Below, one piece after another: positions 1 to 11,039 of a DNA stretch of 64,000 bases (positions are counted from its first letter, which is position 1; the number at the start of each line of letters is the position of its first letter). The notes beneath the pieces are model-generated. The model worked only from the letters and a program-made list of their open reading frames with translations. It made no database searches and was not told where the DNA came from. The stretch is taken from assembly GCA_963920525.1 (NCBI GenBank), contig OY986436.1, positions 81,437,630 to 81,501,629 of the forward strand, in the 5' to 3' direction. The position numbers were made by a program, and so were the translations under genes. The DNA is from Dichetophora obliterata. Taxonomy: Eukaryota; Arthropoda; Insecta; Diptera; Sciomyzidae.

Positions 1-206
1 GCAACCAAGGTGAATTTACAATTTGAATGGCTACAATCACTAATTACATTTTATGCTTACCAGGAACTTCAGCATCGGTAGAACGAATCTTTTCTGCGGT
101 AAACAGAACTTGGACGTCAGACCAAACTCTATTAAAAGTGGACACATTAAAGGCGATTCTGATCATAAAATATAATATTAAATATCCATGAGTCGATTTC
201 TATAAA
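1..206 (+). pseudogene. hAT transposase C-terminal relic, 5' part outside the window
   Basis: From about position 64 the plus strand reads a hAT dimerisation domain: the motif TSASVERIFSAVNRTW followed by SDQTLLKVDTLKAIL. This is the conserved C-terminal signature of hAT transposases, with the invariant ERIFS block. An in-frame TGA follows near 191. The frame continues through VDFYK into the mariner inserted at 209 and resumes beyond it at 1498 (YLNTNPNSFK), so the mariner landed inside this gene. It is a dead fragment; the catalytic region lies left of the window if it survives. The family is clear, the subfamily is not. Confidence 0.8.
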
Positions 207-208
207 TA

Positions 209-1495
209 TTGGGGGTTGGAATTAATTTTAAAGGTTTTTTTTCGGTTTTTGAGCTGTTATTTAGAAACAACGGTACAATGTATATTATTCAAAGTATTGT
301 CCATCGTTAGCTACAACATTTTCCCATCTTTCTGGCAGCATATGGATTCCGCGCCGGAAGAACGATTCGTCTTTTGAGGCAATCCACGAATCGACCCATT
401 TTTTGGTATCCTCGTAAGAAGTGAAGCGCTGCTCAGCCAAGCCATGCGTCATCGATCTGAATAGGTGGTAGTCGGAAGGGGCTATGTCTGGGCTATAAGG
501 CGGGTGGGGTAGCACATCCCAATTCAGCGCCTCCAACGTTTCCTTGACGGTTCTTGCAACATGTGGCCGTGCGTTGTAATGTTGAAAAACCACTTTGTCG
601 TGTCTTTTGGCATATTCCGGCCGTTTAACCTTTAATGCTCGGCTCAATTGCATCAATTGTTGTTGGTAGCGTTCCCCAGTGATGGTTTCGTTAGGTTTTA
701 GCAGCTCATAGTACACGACACCCTTCTGATCCCACCAAATACACAGCATAAGCTTGGCGCCATGAATATTCGGCTTGGCCCTCGATGTTGATGCATGGCC
801 AGGTGGTCCCCACGATTTTTTTCGCTTAGGATTATCGTAATGGATCCACTTTTCATCGCCAGTGACAATACGATGCAAAAAACTCTTCCTTTTATGCCGT
901 TGAAGCAGTTGTTCGCACATGCAAAATCGCCGTTCAACGTCTCTCGGCTTCAACTGGTACGGCACCCAATTTCCTTGCGTTTGAATCATTCCCATGGCCT
1001 TCAAGCGTTTGCCGACCGTTGATAAGTCGACTTCCAATGATTCTGACAATTCTTGAAGGGTTTGACACGGGTCTTCATCGAGCAAAGCCTCCAATTCCTC
1101 ATCTTCAAACTTTTTCGGCTGGCCCAGACGCTCTTTGTCTTCCGTATCAAAATCACCACTTTTAAACCGACGGAACCAGTACTCACAAGTAGAAATCGAT
1201 GGAGCATAGTCCCCATAAGCCTCAGTAAGCGTGCATTGTGCTTCAACCGCTTTTTTCTTCAAATGGAAGCACAAAAGTAAACCTTCCCGCAAATTGCGTT
1301 TTGTTGGAACGAAAGTCGACATGTTCACATAGAAAAAAATATATGTTGTTTACACTTCAGTGGAATGACACATACTGAAAAATGAAGCTTACACAATGTG
1401 CTTTGAAATGAATATAGTCACAGGTGTGCCCGATGCGATCTATTGATAGTTACGCCATCTCTTAGAAAACCTTTAAAACTAATTCCAACCCCCAA
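209..1495 (-). mobile_element. Complete mariner element with TIRs and TA target duplication
   Basis: The element is bounded by inverted repeats of about 32 bp beginning TTGGGGGTTGGAATTA, at 209 onward and ending at 1495. It is flanked on both sides by TA (207-208 and 1496-1497). The total of 1,287 bp is a normal full mariner size. It contains one uninterrupted transposase frame on the minus strand and sits inside a hAT relic whose reading frame can be rejoined across it. The close match between TIRs and the open frame suggest a fairly young insertion. Confidence 0.95.
285..1328 (-). CDS. Mariner transposase, full length, second catalytic Asp replaced by Tyr
   Basis: This 347-residue protein has the length and order of a mariner DD34D transposase. 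An N-terminal helix-turn-helix region (about 10-120) ends in the linker motif WVPYQL (121-126). The catalytic core follows: TGDEKW with D158, then QHYNARPH where mariners have HDNARPH (so Y251 replaces the second Asp), then YSPDIAPSDYHLF with D286. The spacing 251 to 286 matches DD34D exactly. The codon is TAC, so one base change from GAC explains the substitution. The family cuts and pastes DNA in the nucleus using a metal-binding Asp triad. Without the second Asp this copy should be inactive although its frame is intact. The start is the first Met after the TIR; an alternative Met lies at residue 3. Confidence 0.93.
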   Translation of the reverse strand: MNMSTFVPTKRNLREGLLLCFHLKKKAVEAQCTLTEAYGDYAPSISTCEYWFRRFKSGDFDTEDKERLGQPKKFEDEELEALLDEDPCQTLQELSESLEVDLSTVGKRLKAMGMIQTQGNWVPYQLKPRDVERRFCMCEQLLQRHKRKSFLHRIVTGDEKWIHYDNPKRKKSWGPPGHASTSRAKPNIHGAKLMLCIWWDQKGVVYYELLKPNETITGERYQQQLMQLSRALKVKRPEYAKRHDKVVFQHYNARPHVARTVKETLEALNWDVLPHPPYSPDIAPSDYHLFRSMTHGLAEQRFTSYEDTKKWVDSWIASKDESFFRRGIHMLPERWENVVANDGQYFE

Positions 1496-1497
1496 TA

Positions 1498-1560
1498 TTT
1501 AAATACAAATCCAAATAGCTTCAAAAGGGATATACCAACCAACAAACATGGAAGAAGATA
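1498..1560 (+). pseudogene. Distal piece of the mariner-split hAT relic
   Basis: Removing the mariner and one TA joins VDFYK to YLNTNPNSFK in one frame, the usual extreme C-terminus of a hAT transposase. The exact end of the relic is unclear. Confidence 0.6.
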
Positions 1561-1589
1561 TTGAGATTAAAAACAAAAACGATTTAGAT

Positions 1590-2527
1590 CAACGCCGTAG
1601 ATAGATATTTACTAAGGGGGGGGGGTTTACTGAAGCAAAAAAAATATTTTTTTCATTGGGATTACTGAAGGCCTAAAATATTTCCAAATTTCTTAATTGA
1701 TTTCAACAGTCGAAGTGAAAAGAGTAAATTAAATTTTATTTATTTAAATTCTTTACATAAAAAATTGATTCAAAAGCTTGGTTTTGAGCAGGACGATAAG
1801 TATTTATTTAAGTAAAGCAACGAAAACAGATATTTAAAAAGATGGACATATTTATACATAAATGTAGATACGAAGCCAATTGTGTAGAGCGCGAAGCCAA
1901 TTTGTCGATAACAGTTTACTCGTTCACAGAATTATCCTTATGAGTATTTAATAGCGATAAAGCAGTAGGGCATTCCGTTCCAGTAGTATTTTGAAGCCAA
2001 TTTTTCAAACTCTTAAATGTGCAAAAGGACCGTTCACTTGAAGCTGTGCTACAGGGCAAAGTAACAATTGAATCATAATCGCGAATAACGTTGTAAACGG
2101 CATTTTTTAGTGCTTTTTTTTGCGAATACCTGATAGAATCACTCTTTTATATTATATACAAACAGAACTGAGTAAGCAGTTGAGCAGTTTGGAATACTTT
2201 CATCGCATACCCAAAAAAAAAAAAAATTTATAAAATCACTTGTAAAATGAATAAAAGTGAACAATTACAATTTTGTCGTTTACAACGTTATTCGCGAGAA
2301 CTCTTACAAAAATTTAGCACAAAATAGCTAAAGACTATGCTCAATATGCACAATATTTTATTGATCTTAGTTTTAAAACAAATCGACTCTTTTTAGCCTA
2401 TGGCGTCAACAATTTGAACGAACATTTTATATACATATAAAACAGAACTTTTGATTTATAGATCTAAAACTATCGATAATTTTTTAATCAAAACCCTCCC
2501 GTGGGGTTAATCCTGGTTACGGGCCTG
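1590..2527 (-). mobile_element. hAT relic of the ZMYM1-like type
   Basis: On the minus strand at about 1920-2110 the frame reads LPCSTASSERSF, then a Lys/Leu-rich stretch and ALSLLNTHKD. This is the C-terminal dimerisation block of hAT transposases related to ZMYM1-like proteins. The ends are CAACGCCGTAG with a G tract on the left and, read inward from the right, CAGGCCCGTAACC with a G-rich stretch. Both are CA-initial and G-rich, as expected for this group. No convincing 8-bp target duplication remains. At 938 bp it is internally deleted and degenerate. Confidence 0.65.
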
Positions 2528-2573
2528 TTCTGAATATATAGTATACGAGTATTTTTCATCCATACATACACTA

Positions 2574-4143
2574 CGAGGTCAATTTGAGAAGTTAGTGAAT
2601 TTTTTAATTTTCCGCGTAGTAATTTTAAATGCAACACTGATCCTGTCAACTACCATCTGTTAATAGACTCAGCTCGCAGAGTCGCTTAGTTTGTGTGTGG
2701 CAGCCATTGACAGCAGACGATCTTGTGAACTTTGGCGAAAATGGAAAAAAGTGCATTTCATGTGCTCATCAAGCATTATTTTTTGCGCAAAAAAAACCAT
2801 CAGCCAATCGAAAGATAGGCTTCATAAATACTATGGGGACTCTGCACCATCGATTGAAATGATTCCCATGTGGTTCACTGAATTCCGATGCGGTCGTACA
2901 AGCACAAGTGACGCCGAACGTTCTGGAAGTTCACCAATGAGATCACCACACCAGAAGTGTTCAAGATTAGTGATGGGAACTATCGAATTAAAATATTCAA
3001 ATTATTGGATAGTTCAAAGTTATTCATTCATTCGATAGTTTTTTATTCGATAGTTTTTTCATTTGTCTTTCGTTTGCTTACCTTCATGAATCATGAGTAC
3101 TGCAAATTTAACTGGAAAAGTACGTTTAACAACACTGCTTGATTTGTGTTTAAATGGAAATAATAAAGAAATCACACCAGTTACCAACACCAACACGAAC
3201 GAATTGTTCGATAGTTGAAATCATTCGATAGTAAACCATTGATAGTTGAAATCATTCGATAGTGCCCATCACTATTCAAGATCCAATTCGCGATATCGTG
3301 TTGGCCGATCGCAGAGTTACAGTGCGCGAGATTGTTGAGGCAGTAGGCATCTCAAACGAACGGGTGAGAATCATTTTGCGAAATCATTTGGATATGAAAA
3401 AATTATCCGCAAGATGGGTGCCGCGTTAAACCTTAAACGCGATCATGTACTGATTCAAAGATGTGTTTGGTGATGTTGAACAAATATAAGAGGAATATTT
3501 TTTCCGTCGATTAGTAATCGTGGACAAAAAATCGATCCATAACTACACACCGGAGACAAAGAAACTGTCGAAACAGTGGACTTCATCGAGCAAACGTGCT
3601 CCGAAGAAGGCGAAGACGGTGCTATTGGCTAGAAAGGTTATGGCGTCAGTATTTTGGGATAAACGCGGTATAATCTTCATCGATTGCCTTCAACCGAAAT
3701 ATCGATAAATGACGAATACTATGCAGCCGAATTGGACCGTTTCAATGATTCTTTGAAAGAGAAATGTCACCATTTGGCGAGGAAAAGTGCCCTTCCATCA
3801 AGACAATGCACACGTTCACACATGCACAGCTCCCATGGCGAAATTCCATGAATTCCAGATTTGGCCCCCTCCAACTATTATCTGTTTTCAAACCTGAAGA
3901 AATGGCTCGGCAAAAAGAGGTTCACTATCAGAGAGGAGCTCATCACCGAAACAGAGGCCTATTTTAAGGCTTGCGAAAACGTTTTTTTCGGGTGGGATCA
4001 AAAAATTGGTGGAACGTTGGACGAAGTGTAAAGTCGAAGTGTAAAGTCGAGCTAAAAGGAGACTATATTGAGAAATAAAACGGTTTTTTGCAGTAAAAAT
4101 TATTCCTTGTTTCATTTTTCACTGAATTATCGGATTGCCCTCG
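2574..4143 (+). mobile_element. Degenerate mariner relic carrying a nested MITE
   Basis: Fragments in several plus-strand frames spell a mariner: KKTISQSKDRLHKYYGDSAP near 2780-2840, FTEFRCGRTSTSDAERSGS near 2875-2930, HNYTPETKKLSKQW near 3540-3575 and APKKAKTV near 3600. The third catalytic region is barely legible near 3860. Ends are imperfect inverted repeats starting CGAGGTCAAT (2574) and, from the right, CGAGGGCAAT (ending 4143). TA precedes the left end. Without the 307-bp insert and its 8-bp duplication the copy is about 1.25 kb, normal for mariner. Frameshifts and stops make it a pseudogene. Confidence 0.85.
2968..3274. mobile_element. hAT-type MITE, 307 bp, with 8-bp target duplication
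   Basis: Terminal inverted repeats start TAGTGATGGGAACTATCGAA on the left and TAGTGATGGGCACTATCGAA read from the right. The insert is flanked by a perfect 8-bp duplication, TTCAAGAT, at 2960-2967 and 3275-3282. Several inner copies of the ATCGATAGTT-like motif point both ways. There is no coding capacity. The 8-bp duplication assigns it to hAT. It interrupts the mariner relic and is therefore younger than it. Confidence 0.93.
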
Positions 4144-4211
4144 TGATTATATTCTTATAGCGTATTTAGCTGGTGGGAAAAAATTCACTTCGTCTTATAA
4201 ATGGTAAGATA

Positions 4212-4440
4212 CACGGAGAGAAATAATTTCATTATATCGTGAAATTATTTTGCTTGATTGTAGAATATGTCAAATCAGTCCTAATTTACTTGAATCAAGC
4301 ATTTTAAACTTATAATTTATTTACTTCTAATATTTACATAAATGATCTCTACAACTTTAAGTAATGATGAGTGGTTTTGTTAACATTTCGAAGAAACTTT
4401 TTCGTTAAAACTATTACTTTTCTTAAATGCGTGATATAAT
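4212..4440. mobile_element. Possible member of the TA/CAC element group
   Basis: A left end TA-CACGGAGAGAAATAATTTC resembles the ends of better-defined elements elsewhere in the window. The inferred right end, TTTCTTAAATGCGTG near 4432, is a poor match, so only the left end is convincing. Confidence 0.35.
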
Positions 4441-5397
4441 AACCAGTGTTGCCGCGACGGTTCTAAAAAAGTATCCATGAAAAGGTCAAAATAGTATTCA
4501 AAAAATCCGAAAACCAATTATATATTAATTTTTTTAACATAAAAATACAACTTTAATATTTTTAAACAATAAGCCGCAATTTTTTAAGCTTCCATGGCAA
4601 TTTTATTTATTTAATTTTAAGACTAAAAAATATTTTTATTAAAATATAATAATAAGAAATAAAACATGTATAATAATATTAAAAAGGAACATAAATTTCA
4701 GTACTTCTGTCTTTTATATGTGTTGCTTTTCCCCTTTAATAACATTTATTTGATAAGTATAATATTTAGACAAAAGCAATATACAAAACAATATATTGTT
4801 TTGTAACACTCTTTCAAAAGAAGTTAAATTGAAGGAAAAGTCTTGAATTCCATCCCTTCCACTTTTATACCGAGAAGTCATTCTTTTAACATATGCATGT
4901 CATTGTTTCTAGAACTTTTTCAATGGAAGATTTCTTTGGGCCCTTCTTTTGAATGGATGTTCAATGTATAATAGATGTTTAGTGTATAATAGATTATATG
5001 GGTTGCTACTGTCTTTTAATTATATTAAGTTTACATTGAACTTTGTAAAAAAAAAGATTTAGATTAAAACGTTTATCTTAACCCATTTCTTGCCATGGTT
5101 GCGTATACGCAACAACAATTTTAATTTGAAGTTCTAATGTGTTATAGAATAGAAACCATGTCGTTGTTGTGCTTGGACCTAAGGCAGTCATGTTGCTCAT
5201 GGATAAATGGAAACAAATATAATAATCCGTTCGTGGAAAAGGAGCGAGTGGGGTATTGAAAAAACTTAAAAAAAAACCGACTTCAAAAAATATAATTTTA
5301 AATTACTTTTTACATTAATTCTTGGTCAAATTTGATAATTTATTTATATATAGTATTAAATTGGAAGTCTGATAAGGAATTCTGATATTTTAAGGAT
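4441..5397. other. Unassigned AT-rich interval with a 16-bp palindrome
   Basis: I see no coding sequence or clear element. The perfect palindrome GTTGCGTATACGCAAC lies at 5098-5113. It is preceded by TTAACCCATTTCTTGCC at 5079-5095, which resembles a piggyBac-like terminus, but no partner end was found. Confidence 0.4.
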
Positions 5398-5399
5398 CC

Positions 5400-5990
5400 C
5401 TACACCCTCAAATGCTTGTACTCGTCGTTAGTTCGACCCCACTTACAATAGAATACTGCTCCATATTATGGAATCATACTTCTCCCCACCAAGCTCTGCG
5501 AATCGAAAGAGTCCAGAAAAAGTTTACAAGTTATGTGATAACTAAACTTAACTGGAACCTCCATCAGCCTCTATCCTACTCTAGTAGATGTGCATTAATT
5601 GACACCTGTTCAAGACGCAAGATGCAATCAGACACTTTCATTCGTGACCTGGTTCATCACCATATCGAATGTCCTAATCTACTGAGTTTGCTTGATTTGT
5701 CCAGTTTAACTTTTGTGTTCCTTTTCACAGAGCAGAATATGCTCGTAATGAGAAATTTACGAGTTGCACTATTGAAGCCAACAGGGTTTTGCCAATGATT
5801 GACATTTTTCATTCAATTTAAAGAGCTCAATTCAAAATTAATCTCAACCTTCTCCAAGCTTTCCGTGTAACCTAGCGCTTCTATTTTTGTCTTCTTTTAA
5901 GTTATCTACATATATTATTTACATGTAGATCTTTATATTTTTATATGCCACTCCTAATTTTATTTATTTTTTAACTATTTTAATTTTACA
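5400..5990 (+). pseudogene. LINE reverse transcriptase C-terminal fragment (Jockey-like)
   Basis: The plus frame reads TIEYCSILWNHTSPHQ, then LRIERVQKKFTSYVI, then SYSSRCALIDTCSRRKMQSD. This is the post-catalytic region of Jockey-group LINE reverse transcriptases, in which 'EYCS..W' and 'RIE.VQKKF' are recurrent. A frameshift near 5690 ends the match. The catalytic YADD region is absent, as expected for a 5'-truncated copy. Boundaries are approximate. Confidence 0.75.
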
Positions 5991-6395
5991 TGTAATTAAA
6001 TAAATGCTTTACAACATAAAATTTTTATTTTATGTTTCTTTGGAAAGATTCGTTAGAACAATTAATTGTTCTAAGTTTGACCTGAAGCTCAATAAACGAT
6101 TTTAAACTATCACACAACTAGAATTTGTATTTAAAATCAAGTAAATCATATAAAATCAACATAATAAATAACAGGGTCATCTAGAAAACACTTTAATTTT
6201 TTTCATTAGAATTATACAATTAATGTAAATAATGTACAACTAGCAATCTGTTTATTGTTGAATATATGTTTAAGTAGTCTGTAAGAGTTATTGTCTCTGA
6301 TTGACGAAATAAATAAATATGGGTTGGGCTTAGGGACAAAACAAGACATAACAACTAACCATGCGTTAACATAGATCTAATCATACATTAGTTCC
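5991..6395. other. AT-rich interval without recognisable features
   Basis: No open frame of note, inverted repeat or known element was seen here. Confidence 0.5.
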
Positions 6396-6640
6396 TTGGC
6401 GTTAGGTACAAAGGACTTAAGAGACAAAAAATATATTTTTTAGTAAATTGAAATTTAAGATTGTTTTATTAATTGCAAATCCGGGTGAAGTATTTTTTTA
6501 TTTTATTAATTAAAATGGGATGCAGTTGTACTACACCAAAAATGTTAACAGCATTCGAAAGAGGAAAAATAACTGATTAGAACCCAATCAAAAGCCCAAA
6601 TTTGAATTTTTTGACTTAAGTCCTTTGTACCTAACGCCAA
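6396..6640. mobile_element. Short TIR element (245 bp), probably Tc1-derived
   Basis: A perfect 26-bp inverted repeat, beginning TTGGCGTTAGGTACAAAGGA at 6396, closes at 6615-6640. Inside, around 6514-6580, the plus strand can be read as LTAFERGKITD, reminiscent of the start of a Tc1-type transposase. I interpret it as an internally deleted Tc1-like element. The target duplication is not clear. Confidence 0.7.
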
Positions 6641-6822
6641 AAAGTTTTCAATCTATTTTTGAGTTGACCTTCCTATAAGCTAACATCAAAAAAGCTACAG
6701 TTGTAGCAGTAGCCATATAATTTATAGGTAAATTAAATTGCTGTTGTTTCTACTGCTTCTATGGTTAGTGTTAAAATTTATAAAATTTAGGAGTTCTGAT
6801 GAATCGAACACACCAGTTGGTG

Positions 6823-7640
6823 TTAATAGACGATATCAGCAGATTTCCTTCGCTCATTTAAAGATTGCATTTTTAATAGTTTTAAATGATCCTCATGAGG
6901 AGGAAGGTTTAAAGTGTCAATTCCACTTAAACCCCTTAGAGCAAACCGAACAAAATGGTTTTGGATTCTCTCTATACGTTTAACATGTACATTGTAACTT
7001 GGGGACCAAACTTGGCTTGCGTACTCTAAGTGAGGTCGCACAATTGCATAATACAACATTTTAATTGTAATCATAGAATTAAATTCTTTGGCACAGCATT
7101 TTATAAGCCCGAGCATAGAAGATGCTTTTTTACAAATATAGTCAATATGAACGTTAAACGAAAGCTTAGAATTAATGCATATGCCAAGATATTTAACAGG
7201 ATCTACACGACTTAAGGCAGTATCTTTGATCTTATAGTCAAAAATTAAATTATTACTTTTTCGCGAAAAGGTCATAGTTTGGCATCTATCTGGATTTAGA
7301 AACATATTATTTTTAGAACACCAAACTTCAAAGGATTTCAAATCAGACTGGAGTAGATCTGAATTGGCTTTAGCATCTATTGTTCTGCGATATAGCTTAT
7401 ATAAAATTGTGGAAAACCCATTAACTTTAGTTTAAATAGAATTAAGTTATGTGGCAGTTTATCAAATGCTTTACTAAAATCAGTGTAAATACAGTCGACT
7501 TTGTTACCTGATTTAAATTAATTTAAGCAAAACGTTGTAAAATCAAAGATTAGACACAGTGGATCCTCCAGTAACAAATCCATGCTGACGAGTTGTTATG
7601 ACCTTCCTACATTGAATTTTCACAATATCATACACGAGAC
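6823..7640 (-). pseudogene. LINE reverse transcriptase C-terminal fragment
   Basis: A 172-residue open frame (6823-7341) reads NNMFLNPDRCQTMTFSRK, then VDPVKYLGICINSKLSFNVH, YYAIVRPHLEYASQVWSPSY and VKRIERIQNHFVRFAL. This is the classic segment after the YADD motif in Jockey/I-type LINE polymerases. Recognisable but broken upstream sequence continues to about 7640. The copy is 5'-truncated and lies opposite in direction to the fragment at 5400. Confidence 0.88.
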
Positions 7641-7659
7641 GCTCAAAAAGATGCTGCTG

Positions 7660-8765
7660 GCCTTACAAAGAAAACGCACATTTTTTCAAAACTATTGTTT
7701 ATCCTTCCATACAGTCCCCTTTCAGCTCGCTACACTTATTCCAACAATTTTCTAACATTGCGACGCCCTTTGAATAGTAGACCTGTTCATTTGTAGCAAA
7801 TTTCCTGCCTTGGAGTCACCTTTTTAAATTTTGGAGACAGATAATAGTCGCTGGGGGCTAAATCTGGAGAATATGGGGGATGACAAAGCAGTTCGCAGCG
7901 TTACTCATGCAGTTTGGCCATGGTTTCGATCGATTTGTGAGCTGGAGCATTCTTTTGCAAAAATATGATTTTTTTCTGAGATAAATGGGGCCGTTTGTTT
8001 GCGATTTCCTTCTTCAATCGGTTCAGTAATTTGCAATAATAGTCGCTTTTGATTATTTTTCCTTTTCTCAAATAGTCGATGATCAAAATGCCACTTGAAT
8101 CGCAAAAAAAGACGCCAACACCTTTCCGGACGATTGCCGTCTTCGCTCGCTCTGATACACTTGCACTGGTACATACCCACTCTTTTGCTGATTCCTTAGA
8201 TTCTGATGTATAGTGGATCCATGTTTCATCCATGGTCATTATTTTACGTAAAAAATCAGTCGGATTTTGTTTCGACATGTCCGTACATTATTGGGAAGTA
8301 CGAACACTTTCATGTTTTTGATTAATTGTTAGTGAACGCGGCACCCATCTTGCATTCAGCTTTCTTATACACAAATGTTCATGTTAAATTGAAACTACCG
8401 ACCAACTTGATATGCCAACGGCTGAAGCTATCTCACGCACTTTCACTTTCGGATTGTCCAATACGAAATCGCTGATTTTTTCCTATATACTCTGGAGTGG
8501 TCACTGTTTTTGGTGCTCCCCTGGCGTGTTCATCTTTTGTGCTGATTCGACCTCTTTAAAGCTCTGCAATCCAATGTTTTACGGTTGAATACGACGGACC
8601 AGATTCACCATAATATTTATTGAATTCTTCTTGGTTCCTTTGCACTTTTGTTACGAAAAAAGTAATGAAGGCACGAAATTCTTTTGTAGCCATTTATATA
8701 ACAATACCAAAAGCTGTTTAATTTAGAACACTCTAATGCAACTATTCATTGACACATCGATCTAA
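7660..8765 (-). pseudogene. Mariner transposase relic
   Basis: The longest frame (7901-8278) reads NPTDFLRKIMTMDETWIHY, SSGILIIDYLRKGKI, NRLKKEIANKRPHL and NAPAHKSIETMAKLHE. This is the catalytic core of a mariner, with the first Asp in MDETW. The second catalytic Asp is lost: QKNAPAH where QDNAPAH or HDNAPAH is expected. The helix-turn-helix part is scattered over 8290-8690 in other frames. I did not find confident terminal repeats, so the edges are estimates. Confidence 0.82.
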
Positions 8766-9660
8766 CATTTAGAGTGTGTTCATGTTAAGGTTGCCACCCA
8801 ACAAAAATGTTATGCATTTGAAGAGTGGTGGTGCCGTCACTTGGAGACCGGCAGCATCTTCAACGCCCAGTATGTACGTGATTTTCTACATTTTCAATCG
8901 ATTTCTCATAAGAAAAAATCACATTAAAATCACAGACAATTTCTCGAATTAAATAAACTAGTGTTATCTTTCGAAAACATTTCAAGACTAGGCGCAAGTA
9001 AAAACGGGTAGGTACATTTAAGCAGCGTACAGGTGTTGATGTACGTGCTTTATTCTGGATATAAAGTTCGATTAAGTTTACACCTGACTATAAAATTTAT
9101 AGACAATGACTAAAAACAGAGTTCTTTACCTAAGTTTCTTTAATAAATCTTAATCTTAAAGAAACGCTAAACTTTCACGTACAAACACAACAAAAATAAT
9201 TTTATTGATTTTATTTTTACTTCTGAAATCAAAACTTTAAGAACGCAGAGAGCGAAAAGTATGGCAACTGCATAAAAACGAAGCGTTTTAACATTAACAT
9301 TTCAGAAACAGAGAACATGGCGCCATATCAGAAATGATTTCACTTGAATGCCATCATCTCTTTAACGCCATCTTGAAATATTTTTTAGCAGCAACAAAAA
9401 AAAAAAGAAAATAACATAAATAAACCAAGAACAAATAAGAGGAAAATTTGAAAGAAAACCCGGATCGGGTGTATGAACGGAAAAGACGAAGAAGAAGATT
9501 TGAAGCATAAAAATCCTAATCGAAGACAAAAACGATAAAAATGTCTAGAATATCCTTGCGAAGATTTTCTGATTTCGTATCTGGTTGTTTTTATATAATT
9601 TTTTTTACTCGTTTTTCTTTCGTGCTGCTTTCAAAGTAAAAATTATTATCTTTGCCATTT
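8766..9660. other. Mostly unassigned; GC-rich island at 8821-8885
   Basis: Most of the interval is AT-rich without features. An island at about 8821-8885 is clearly GC-richer than its surroundings. It is open in all three plus frames and ends at a donor-like GTATGTACG at 8870. It could be a stray exon or transposon fragment; I cannot name a protein. Confidence 0.4.
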
Positions 9661-10680
9661 GCTAAACTGATTTACAGAGGGTGCTGCTGGAGAGGGAGAG
9701 GGGGGGGGAGTAATATGCTTGAAGGTTAGCTTGTGGCGGGCATATGTTGAGCATCTCAAAAAACATTTTGTAAAACTGTAGGATTCGCAACTTCTGGTGT
9801 ACTTCGGTTCGTGGCTGTCTAGCACCCGGCGACTGCTGGACTAGCTTCAACCCAGCCACCCAGCACTTTGTTCTTAAAATGGTTCTCGTTGAGATTCATC
9901 CAATATGGCTGCGCTCCACTCACATATTGCCGTTATTGTTGCTGCTGTAGTTGATGTTGTTGTTGTTGTTGGCGTTAATGGAAACGGATGTCCTGACTAC
10001 AGCGCACTATCAGACTGTTTGGGTGGAAGTGTGTCACTGCGGAGGCTGCAGTGGGTGATGTTGTAGTTTATGTGTTCACTCAACTGTATGGATTGTTGCC
10101 AATGTATGAGTGCAGCTGTGTTCCGAAGATACTGTGTGAGTTGTGTGTGTGTATGTGTGTGAGTGGGTGTGTGTGTCCATATACTAAGAATAAAATAGAA
10201 AATCAAAATCCCTTGACTAAATTTTTCATTGGTCGACCGTGATTTCTCAGTTGTGCATGTATGCGCTGGTGACACACGTTGCCAGTGTATGTGTGAGTTC
10301 TTGCTCAGCATTTTAGATTAAGTAAGCGGGAAGGGGGGGAGTTGCTTATGTGTGTGAGTGTCATATTTCCAAGATTGCTTTCCAGCGCGTACGCGAAAGA
10401 CCGCCAAATTGGTTCTTTGCTTTTTTTTCTCTTTGTATGCTGTGTTGGTATGTGTGCTAGCGTATATGTGAGCTTGGCTATGTTGTGTCCTCACATTATG
10501 AATATGGCGGGCGCTTTATTTGTGCCTACTTCTTTTGTTCCTAAGTTTGGGGTAGAAGCAACAAAATGTCATCGTCGTTCATTGAAGGCAATATTTATTT
10601 TTCATTTCCCTGGTTTTCTTTTTCAGTGGGTGGCAAGCAGGGTAGATTTGATTTTTTGCTTGCTTGTGTGACGCTCTTGT
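9661..10680. other. GC-richer, microsatellite-bearing single-copy region
   Basis: This block differs in composition from the surrounding AT-rich insertions. It holds a TTG/GCTGTT tract near 9935-9970, a TG-rich tract at about 10139-10180 and a G run at 9703-9709. On the minus strand near 9840-9930 a coding-like stretch includes QPYWMNLNENHFKNK but has a stop just upstream. The region could be an exon or UTR of a host gene, possibly sens itself, but no zinc-finger code is present. Not proven. Confidence 0.4.
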
Positions 10681-11039
10681 GCAGAGTTGCCATGTAAAAC
10701 TTTTCTCTTCGTTGGTTGGCAAAGTTGACTTGTTTCTTTTTTGTCGTATTTACTTAAAGCCTGCAGATGCTTAGATGTAAAAATATTACTTTAAGATCTG
10801 AAAAGCTTAGGAGTTGCACAATGTGTTCGAATTTATTTTTCTTAAAGTCTTGGAAGCAGATTTTTCTGTTTTGAAGATTTGAATCCACGTTTATTAAATC
10901 TTATCTGAGAAATTAAATTTAGAAAATGAAAACATATTCAAGCAGTACATTTAAAAGTTTTTCATAAGCTTACACAAAAAGATCTGGTTTCTCATAGATT
11001 TCTAACAATTGTTTTTAAAATATCTTAAAAACACTAAAT

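Noticed and set aside
698..1280. Several 75-81 residue frames on both strands inside the mariner
   Set aside because: All overlap the clearly conserved 347-residue transposase in other frames and match no family.
10051..10671. Plus-strand frames rich in Val, Cys and Gly near the TG microsatellite
   Set aside because: Composition comes from translating TG repeats; no conserved motif.
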